Assembly: GCA_910577105.1 (NCBI GenBank)
Contig: CAJTMB010000040.1
Coordinates: forward strand, 1 to 19,341
DNA: 19,341 bases
Source of the DNA: an uncultured Lachnospiraceae bacterium
GTDB lineage: Bacteria; Bacillota; Clostridia; Lachnospirales; Lachnospiraceae
Direction: 5' to 3'
The notes under the pieces were generated by a model. That model saw only the letters and a list, made by a program, of their open reading frames with translations. It did not search any database and had not been told where the DNA came from. Positions 13,799 through 19,341 of the stretch are shown piece after piece. A program made the translations under genes and the position numbers. Numbering within the stretch: the first letter of the stretch is position 1; the number at the start of each line of letters is the position of its first letter.

Positions 13799-15570
13799 GA
13801 TTTCCTTTCTCCTTTCTCATGGATTAGACTGATAAGACGGGCAGGCGCCATTTCTCCCATATCCTGTTTTTGGGGTTCTGCATCCCTCTGTCTTACCGAT
13901 ACGGTATGCTGCTTTTGCTCTTTTTCCCCGACAATAACCATATACGGCACTTTATCCATCCTTGCTTCCCGGATTTTGTAGCCGAGTTTCTCGTCCCTTT
14001 CATCAATCTCAACGCGAATGCCGCTGCCCTTTAATTCTTGTAAGATATTCTGCGCATAAGGCAAATATTTATCCGATACGAAAAGCACCCGGACCTGCAC
14101 CGGTGAAAGCCATACCGGAAAATTCCCTGTGAAATGTTCAATCAATATGCCGATAAACCGCTCTATTGAGCCAAATACTACACGGTGCAGCATAATCGGC
14201 CGGTGTTTCTGGCCGTCTGCGCCCATATATTCCACGCCGAATCTTTTGGGAAGCTGAAAATCAAGCTGAATGGTTCCGCATTGCCAGGTTCTTCCGATGG
14301 AGTCTTTTAAATGAAAATCCAGTTTCGGGCCGTAAAATGCTCCGTCACCTTCATTTACAATATAAGCTTTTCCCATGTTTTGCGCCGCTGCCTGCAATGC
14401 ATGGGTTGCCAATTCCCATTCCTCGTCGCTGCCAATGGAATTTTCGGGTCTGGTGGACAATTCTATTTCATAGGAAAAACCGAAGCGGGCATATACCTTA
14501 TCTATCAATTTCATAACCCCGCAGATTTCGTCCTGTACCTGCTCTTTTGTCATAAAAATATGGGCGTCATCCTGTGTGAAGCAGCGGGTCCGCATCAGCC
14601 CGTGGAGCTGTCCCGATTTTTCAAAACGGTGTACCAGTCCAAGTTCCCCGACCCTCAGAGGAAGTTCCTTGTAGGAGCGGGGCTGTGATTTGTAAACCAG
14701 CATTCCGCCCGGACAGTTCATGGGCTTGAGTGCATAGTCGCTGCCATCAATTACTGATGTACACATATTTTCATGGTAATGCTCCCAGTGGCCGGAGATT
14801 TCCCACAACTTACGGTTAAGCATCACCGGTGTTGCAATTTCAACATAGCCTTCTTCCGTATGAATTTTTCGCCAATATTCTATAAGAAGATTTTTGAGAA
14901 GAAGTCCCTTGGGAAGGAAAAACGGAAATCCCGGTCCTTCGTCCATAAAGGCAAACAGACCAAGCTCCCTGCCCAGCTTTCTGTGGTCTCTGGCCTTTGC
15001 TTCCTCCAGCGTTTGAAGATAGGCATCCAGTTCGGACGCTTTGGGAAAAGAAATGCCGTATATTCTGGTGAGCATCTGATTTCCTTCATCGCCCTTCCAA
15101 TAAGCGCCCGCCACGGATAGAAGTTTCAGTGCCTTTATCCTGCTGGTATTGGAAATATGGGGGCCGGCGCACAACTCCGTGTAATCTCCCTGCCTGTAAA
15201 AGAAAATGTCTTCGGATTCCGGAAGCTGCCTAATCAGCTCCAGTTTAAAATCTTCTTTTTGCGCTTCCATAAAGGCGTATGCTTCCGCCTTGGATACTTC
15301 TTTTACCTGGAGGGATAAGGACTCCTTTACAATCGCTTTCATTTCTTTTTCCACTGCCTGTAAATGCTCTTCCAAAAAAGGAAAAGAAAATGCAAAGTCG
15401 TAATAGAATCCGTTTTCCGTTGCCGGTCCAATCCCACACTTTGTATCCGGATACAGACGTTTTACCGCCTGTGCCAGCACATGGGCGCTGGTATGCCAGA
15501 ACGCTTTTCTTCCCTCCTTTTCTTCAAATGCAATTTCTTTGGTTTCGCCGTTTTTCAGTAACACTTTCAT
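13795..15570 (-). CDS. thrS: Threonyl-tRNA synthetase, short form lacking most of the TGS domain
   Basis: It charges tRNA-Thr with threonine in the cytosol. The ATG at 15570 has AAAGGAG seven bases upstream; the in-frame extension to 15636 lies in the leader terminator and is rejected. The product is 591 residues against about 640 for standard ThrRS. The N-terminal TGS domain is reduced to MKVLLKNGETKEI. The editing domain follows with HTSAH (26-30) and the LCAGPH motif. The class II core has predicted zinc ligands Cys286 (MNCPGG), His337 (DDAHIF) and His462 (MLHRVV), and the C-terminal anticodon-binding domain is intact (PVWLSPVQVRVLFV to EKLGYKIREARMDKVPYMVIVG). A second, full-length ThrRS may exist elsewhere. 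Expression is controlled by the T-box leader upstream; the 2H phosphoesterase gene overlaps its stop. Confidence 0.95.
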   Translation of the reverse strand: MKVLLKNGETKEIAFEEKEGRKAFWHTSAHVLAQAVKRLYPDTKCGIGPATENGFYYDFAFSFPFLEEHLQAVEKEMKAIVKESLSLQVKEVSKAEAYAFMEAQKEDFKLELIRQLPESEDIFFYRQGDYTELCAGPHISNTSRIKALKLLSVAGAYWKGDEGNQMLTRIYGISFPKASELDAYLQTLEEAKARDHRKLGRELGLFAFMDEGPGFPFFLPKGLLLKNLLIEYWRKIHTEEGYVEIATPVMLNRKLWEISGHWEHYHENMCTSVIDGSDYALKPMNCPGGMLVYKSQPRSYKELPLRVGELGLVHRFEKSGQLHGLMRTRCFTQDDAHIFMTKEQVQDEICGVMKLIDKVYARFGFSYEIELSTRPENSIGSDEEWELATHALQAAAQNMGKAYIVNEGDGAFYGPKLDFHLKDSIGRTWQCGTIQLDFQLPKRFGVEYMGADGQKHRPIMLHRVVFGSIERFIGILIEHFTGNFPVWLSPVQVRVLFVSDKYLPYAQNILQELKGSGIRVEIDERDEKLGYKIREARMDKVPYMVIVGEKEQKQHTVSVRQRDAEPQKQDMGEMAPARLISLIHEKGERKS

Positions 15571-15625
15571 TTCCGTGCTCCTTTCATAGTGTTGGCATTC
15601 TGCCGTTTTCAGTCTGCAACAACAT

Positions 15626-15666
15626 AAGAAAAGCACCCAAAAGACTGCTGACAGCCTTAAGGGTGC
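15626..15666 (-). terminator. T-box leader terminator hairpin
   Basis: On the minus strand, GCACCC (15666-15661) pairs with GGGTGC (15638-15633), extended inside by AAGGCTG/CAGTCTT, and is followed by TTTTCTT. It is the terminator that competes with the T-box antiterminator. Confidence 0.85.
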
Positions 15667-15865
15667 ATCTGCACGGTTCCACCTTAACTTTTCACTTCAG
15701 ATTCCATCAAATCCTATCCTTTAACGCAGGCATACGGCAACGCTTAGTTTTGCTTTCAGCGTTACGGCTCGGGAATGGTTTTCGTCTGCGTTCCTCATAA
15801 GCGGCTTCCACCCTGCGCCGCCCTCTCTGGATGATTCCCTGCAAACTACTCTTTTCCGTCATGGC
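15626..15865 (-). promoter_or_regulatory. T-box riboswitch, threonine (ACC specifier)
   Basis: The T-box sequence AAGGTGGAACCGTG is at 15685-15672 (consensus AGGGTGGNACCGCG), just before the terminator stem. Stem I begins near 15865. CGGAA (15858-15854) pairs with TTCC(C)G (15775-15770), and GTTTGC (15846-15841) pairs with GCAGAC (15789-15784). Between them lies the specifier loop with AGAGTA on one side and GAAAACCA on the other, placing the codon ACC (Thr) at 15779-15777 followed by A, as in the family. An AGAGAG motif sits at 15828-15823. Uncharged tRNA-Thr should stabilise the antiterminator and switch on thrS and the 2H phosphoesterase gene. Stem details were drawn by eye. Confidence 0.92.
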
Positions 15866-15886
15866 TTTTCTTATATTATTATGATT

Positions 15887-15915
15887 AAAATAACAGAATC
15901 AATTTTACTTGTCAA
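15887..15915 (-). promoter_or_regulatory. Promoter of the T-box/thrS operon
   Basis: Minus strand TTGACA (15915-15910) is a perfect -35; after 17 nt comes TATTTT (15892-15887, 4 of 6). The transcript should start near 15880, just before stem I. Confidence 0.72.
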
Positions 15916-15930
15916 GGTGAAAAACTTGGT

Positions 15931-16117
15931 ATTTCCGCATTATGCATGGCGGCAGCCGGGGCGTGCATTTGTTCCAACAGGGGGACGTTCTCACTCCGGT
16001 AAAAACACAGCGGTACATAAGAGGTTGTAAAACAACCTCTAAGGACCGGTGTTTTTACAGGCCCCCTTTATGGAATCAAATGCACGCCCCGGCTGCCGCC
16101 ATGCATAATGCGGAAAT
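15931..16117. repeat. 187-bp foldback element with perfect 41-bp arms
   Basis: The left arm 15931-15971 (starting ATTTCCGCATTATGCATGG) and right arm 16077-16117 are perfect inverted copies over 41 bp. Pairing continues inward: TTCCA/TGGAA, GGGGG (15980-15984)/CCCCC (16062-16066), GTAAAAACAC (15999-16008)/GTGTTTTTAC (16049-16058), and a terminal AGAGGTTGT/ACAACCTCT (16020-16040) around AAA. The whole element thus folds into one long hairpin. It lies between the divergent thrS and acyltransferase promoters. No ribosome site or credible coding frame is seen. It resembles a MITE-like or structured repeat; no clear target duplication flanks it. Confidence 0.9.
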
Positions 16118-16134
16118 TTGCGGGTAACAGAGTA

Positions 16135-16163
16135 TTGCGGGAGTATAGGAAATCAAGTATATT
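16135..16163 (+). promoter_or_regulatory. Candidate promoter of the acyltransferase/GH31 pair
   Basis: TTGCGG (16135-16140) and TATATT (16158-16163) are 17 nt apart; the -10 matches 5 of 6, the -35 only 3 of 6. It is 46 nt before the preferred start and directly after the foldback. Confidence 0.4.
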
Positions 16164-16209
16164 GATATTATAAAGCACTAAAAAATTTTATGGAAAAAGG
16201 ATGGTGTTG

Positions 16210-17282
16210 ATGGGGAAGGGTATGCGGAAGCATTATATTGACAATTTGAGGAGTCTGGCTATTTTATTATTGTTTCCGGTGCATACGTTTATGGTTTGGA
16301 ATGATTTTGGCAGCGGATTTTATATCTGGGTTGGGGAAAATAAATTGTTAAGCACGCTTATCGTGCTGGTGAATCCGTGGTTTATGCCCCTGCTTTTTGT
16401 ATTGGCGGGGATGAGTGCGCGGTATGCGTTGGAAAAAAGAACCGTCAGGGAATTTGTCCGGCAGCGGATACATAAACTGCTGCTTCCATTTGTAACAGGT
16501 ATGGTTTTTCTTGTGCCTTTTCAGACTTTTTTTGCCAGAAAGTATTTCTATGGTTATGAAGGCGGAATTTTAGATAACTGGAAGTATTTTTTTACGCATT
16601 TTACGGATTTAAGCGGCTATGACGGGGCGTTTACGCCGGGGCATCTGTGGTTTATTTTGTTTTTGTTTATCATATCCATGGCGGCGCTTCTTTTGTTTCG
16701 CTTTCTGCCATATGAAAAGCTGGATGCAAAAGTGGAAAAAATGCCGCAGCGGGGGTGGTTTGTCTGTTTATCCCTATATGGCTTATGTATTATCCGGGTA
16801 ATTTCGGAGGATACAGCATTGGAAAGTATTTTGCATTATATCTGACCGGATATTATGTGCTGGGCAATGATGCGGTGACAGAAAGGCTTGCTAAAAACAG
16901 CAAGTGGATTTTGGCGCTGTGTGCGGTGGGAACAATAGCTTTGGTGGTACTGTATTACCGGTTTTCTTATTACGGCGATTTATGGGTAAACTTTATCGGC
17001 TGGATTTCGATTCTGGCGCTGCTTATATGGGGAAGGAAATATTTTAATGTAAATACAAAGCTTACGGACTGCTTTCAAAAGATGTCTTATCAGGTTTATA
17101 TTTTACATCAATCCATTCTGGTCGCCCTTGCGTACTATGTCGTGCAAATGGAAATTGGTACGGCAATGCAGGTAATTTTTATTGGTATCGGCAGTTTTGT
17201 GCTGACTTTGGCTGTGTGCTCTCTTGCAGGTCTGTCAGGTATATGGAAAAATAGGAGGAGGAAGCAATATGAAGTATCATAA
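16210..17282 (+). pseudogene. Acyltransferase-3 family membrane protein, frameshifted
   Basis: The first part, frame of 16210 to stop 16845, reads MGKGMRKHYIDNLRSLAILL with the family's early Arg and a membrane-end His (FPVHTFMVW). About five hydrophobic segments follow. The second part, one frame back, runs to 17282 and continues the family (NFGGYSIGKYFALYLTGYY through YQVYILHQSILVALAYYVV). The two frames overlap between 16755 and 16845. A single missing base, most simply in the G run 16751-16755, would join them into about 357 residues, normal for this family of O-acyl-transferring integral membrane enzymes that modify surface sugars or lipids. It may be a pseudogene, a phase-variable tract or a sequencing error. 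AAAAAGG precedes ATG 16210; ATG 16201 and 16222 are alternatives. Its end overlaps the GH31 gene by 14 nt. Confidence 0.8.
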
Positions 17283-19326
17283 CGGATGCTGGCTGTTAAA
17301 AGAAGGATGCTGTAGTTTTGCGCCGCAGCAAGTTTACGAAGTGAGGAAAATGAAAAAGGAAGTGGTGCTTTGCGCCCCTGCCTCGAGAATCGGGAGGAAG
17401 GGTGACACCCTGGGCGGAGTCAACCTGACTGTGCGGATTAGCGCGCCCCTGCCGGAGGTAATACGGGTACAGGTCGTCCACCATAAAGGCGTGCGGAAAA
17501 AAGAGCCGGAGTTTGCACTTTGCATGGAGGATTCGGAACTTACCGCAACAGAAGAAAACGGAATTCTTACGGTTCAAAACGGGCATTTAAGTCTGGTAAT
17601 CGATATGGAGCATTGGTCCATGCGTTACGAGAGGGATGGCAGGCTGTTGACAAAAAGCGGTCCGGGGGATTTGGCTTATTTGAAGACCGACTGGAAGGGG
17701 GCCGCTTACGATAAGCCCGGCAATGCTTACATGTGCCAGCAGTTAGGGCTTTCCGTCGATGAATTGATTTATGGTCTGGGTGAGCGCTTTACGCCGTTTG
17801 TAAAAAACGGACAGTCTGTGACAATCTGGAATGAAGACGGCGGAACAGGCACGGAGCAGTCCTATAAAAATATTCCCTTCTATTTGTCTAACCGGGGATA
17901 CGGCATATTTGTAAACCATCCTGAAAGGGTGGAGTTTGAAGTGGCAACAGAGCAGGTGAGCAAGGTGGGATTTTCCGTGGAAGGGGAAAATCTGGATTAT
18001 TTTCTGATAAACGGTCCTTCCATGAAGGAAGTGCTGGTGCGCTATACCGATTTGACGGGCAAACCTTCCCTGCCCGCACAGTGGTCCTTCGGTCTGTGGC
18101 TTTCCACCTCTTTTACCACCGATTATGACGAGAAAACCGTGATGGGTTTTATCGACGGTATGCTGGGGCGGGGGATTCCGCTATCCGTGTTCCATTTTGA
18201 CTGTTGCTGGATGAGGGAGTTCCACTGGACCGACTTTGTATGGGACGAGCGTGTTTTTCCGGACCCTGCCGGGATGCTTAGGCGAATCAAAGAAAAAGGA
18301 ATCAAAATCTGTGTCTGGATTAATTCCTATGTAGGACAGGAATCCGTGCTGTTTGAGGAAGGCATGGAAAAGGGATATTTCTTAAAGCGGCCCAATGGGG
18401 ACGTATGGCAATGGGATATGTGGCAGCCGGGACTGGCCATTGTAGATTTTACCAATCCCGAAGCCTGCCTGTGGTATCAGGAAAAACTGGAGATGCTTCT
18501 GGATATGGGCGTAGACTGCTTTAAGACGGATTTCGGTGAAAGGATTCCTACGGATGTCTGCTACTATAACGGCGCCGACCCGATGAAAATGCATAACTTT
18601 TATACCTATCTTTACAATAAGACTGTTTATGAAGTACTGGAGAAGAAACGCGGAAAAGAGGAGGCCGTTCTCTTTGCCCGTTCCGCAACCGCAGGGGGAC
18701 AGAAGTTTCCGGTACACTGGGGCGGCGACTGCTGGTCGGACTATGAATCCATGGCGGAAAGCCTGCGGGGCGGTCTGTCCCTGACAAGCAGCGGCTTTGC
18801 TTTCTGGAGCCACGACATAGGTGGTTTTGAGCATACTTCCACCCCGGATGTCTATAAAAGGTGGGCGGCCTTCGGCCTGTTATCCACGCACAGCCGTCTG
18901 CACGGCAGCACTTCCTACCGGGTGCCCTGGGTTTATGATGAAGAGGCTGTGGATGTACTGCGGTTTTTTACAAGGCTGAAGCTGGAGCTTATGCCCTACC
19001 TTTACAGCGCAGCCGTAGCAGCTTCCCAAACAGGCATTCCCATGATGCGCAGTATGGCGCTGGAATTTGAAGAGGATTGTAACTGCCATTATCTGGATAA
19101 ACAGTATATGCAAGGTGACAGCCTGCTTGTGGCGCCAATCTTTTGTGAGGATGGCACTGCCCGCTATTATCTGCCAAAAGGAACATGGGTCAATTACCTG
19201 ACCGGGGAAACTATATCCGGCGGTGTGTGGAGACAGGAACATCACGATTATCTGTCAATCCCCTTATGGGTGCGTGCAGACAGCGTGTGTAGGATTACAA
19301 TACATGTGTTACAACTGAATATTTAA
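17269..19326 (+). CDS. Glycoside hydrolase family 31, alpha-xylosidase (YicI)-like; C-terminus apparently truncated
   Basis: The start is ATG 17269 behind AGGAGGAGG (17253-17261); a longer in-frame start at 17224 would lie deeper in the preceding gene. The product is 685 residues against about 770 for YicI. An N-terminal beta-sandwich (1-about 265) is followed by the catalytic barrel from QWSFGLWLSTSF (271). The predicted nucleophile is Asp421 (FKTDFGERIP) and the acid/base is Asp487 (GGDCWS), both near the YicI positions; FDCCWMREF and SHDIGGFE are also typical. It should release alpha-linked xylose or related sugars from oligosaccharides in the cytosol; no signal peptide is seen. Family-like sequence stops near residue 673 (IPLWVRADSV), and the last dozen residues (CRITIHVLQLNI) do not look like the family, so the C-terminal beta domain is missing or interrupted. 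Confidence 0.88.
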   Translation: MKYHNGCWLLKEGCCSFAPQQVYEVRKMKKEVVLCAPASRIGRKGDTLGGVNLTVRISAPLPEVIRVQVVHHKGVRKKEPEFALCMEDSELTATEENGILTVQNGHLSLVIDMEHWSMRYERDGRLLTKSGPGDLAYLKTDWKGAAYDKPGNAYMCQQLGLSVDELIYGLGERFTPFVKNGQSVTIWNEDGGTGTEQSYKNIPFYLSNRGYGIFVNHPERVEFEVATEQVSKVGFSVEGENLDYFLINGPSMKEVLVRYTDLTGKPSLPAQWSFGLWLSTSFTTDYDEKTVMGFIDGMLGRGIPLSVFHFDCCWMREFHWTDFVWDERVFPDPAGMLRRIKEKGIKICVWINSYVGQESVLFEEGMEKGYFLKRPNGDVWQWDMWQPGLAIVDFTNPEACLWYQEKLEMLLDMGVDCFKTDFGERIPTDVCYYNGADPMKMHNFYTYLYNKTVYEVLEKKRGKEEAVLFARSATAGGQKFPVHWGGDCWSDYESMAESLRGGLSLTSSGFAFWSHDIGGFEHTSTPDVYKRWAAFGLLSTHSRLHGSTSYRVPWVYDEEAVDVLRFFTRLKLELMPYLYSAAVAASQTGIPMMRSMALEFEEDCNCHYLDKQYMQGDSLLVAPIFCEDGTARYYLPKGTWVNYLTGETISGGVWRQEHHDYLSIPLWVRADSVCRITIHVLQLNI

Positions 19327-19341
19327 AAAGCAGGGATACCA

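Noticed and set aside
15571..15636. Upstream extension of the ThrRS frame (MLFLCCCRLKTAECQHYERSTE)
   Set aside because: It is encoded in and after the T-box terminator stem; the AAAGGAG-supported ATG at 15570 gives the expected N-terminus.
15942..16127. 61-residue plus-strand frame across the foldback
   Set aside because: It consists of the two inverted arms and has no ribosome site; the palindrome explains the open frame.
19282..19341. Group II intron 5' end (GTGTG) in the GH31 gene
   Set aside because: Only five bases fit the GUGYG start and the following sequence does not clearly match; too little is in the window to claim it.

Overview
The window looks like a chromosomal stretch from a low-to-mid-GC, monoderm Firmicute, most likely a gut Lachnospiraceae-type Clostridia. 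This is inferred from strong AGGAGG-type ribosome binding sites, sigma-A-like promoters, a T-box leader on an aminoacyl-tRNA synthetase gene, a TetR/MMPL/heptad-repeat cluster and a GH31 carbohydrate gene. No species can be named from sequence alone.

Region 1 (1-5961, + strand) is a type I secretion locus. It holds the C-terminal 742 residues of a large RTX (Gly/Asp nonapeptide, calcium-binding) protein built from near-identical 193-residue modules, then an HlyB-like ABC transporter whose N-terminal C39-like domain has lost its catalytic residues, then an HlyD-like membrane fusion protein. The three genes are closely spaced and read as one operon: substrate, exporter, adaptor. No outer-membrane TolC partner is visible.

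Region 2 (5990-11136, +) holds a tRNA-Gly(CCC) with its own -10 box and terminator, a TetR-family regulator starting just after that terminator, a perfect (with one G-U pair) stem that could be terminator and/or operator, and a two-gene overlapping unit. That unit encodes an MMPL/RND-type membrane transporter and an exported XXXLXXG heptad-repeat protein; the regulator probably controls it.

Region 3 (11137-13231) has two intergenic hairpins, a good TTGACT-17-CATAAT promoter and a membrane-bound methyl-accepting chemotaxis protein. The end of its reading frame runs into the first of two tandem 137-bp structured repeats. The two copies differ at positions that preserve base pairing, including one A-T to G-C covariation.

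Region 4 (13232-15915, - strand) is a threonine-controlled operon: sigma-A promoter, T-box leader with an ACC (Thr) specifier, a threonyl-tRNA synthetase lacking most of the TGS domain, and a translationally coupled 2H-phosphoesterase (ATGA overlap).

Region 5 (15931-19341, +) begins with a 187-bp foldback element with perfect 41-bp arms lying between divergent promoters. It is followed by a frameshifted acyltransferase-3 membrane protein gene and an overlapping GH31 alpha-xylosidase-like gene that seems to lose its normal C-terminus near the window end.

The most noteworthy items are the covarying tandem hairpin repeat that supplies a gene's C-terminus, the 187-bp foldback, the RTX/T1SS locus in an apparently monoderm host, and the T-box operon linking a short ThrRS to a 2H phosphoesterase.
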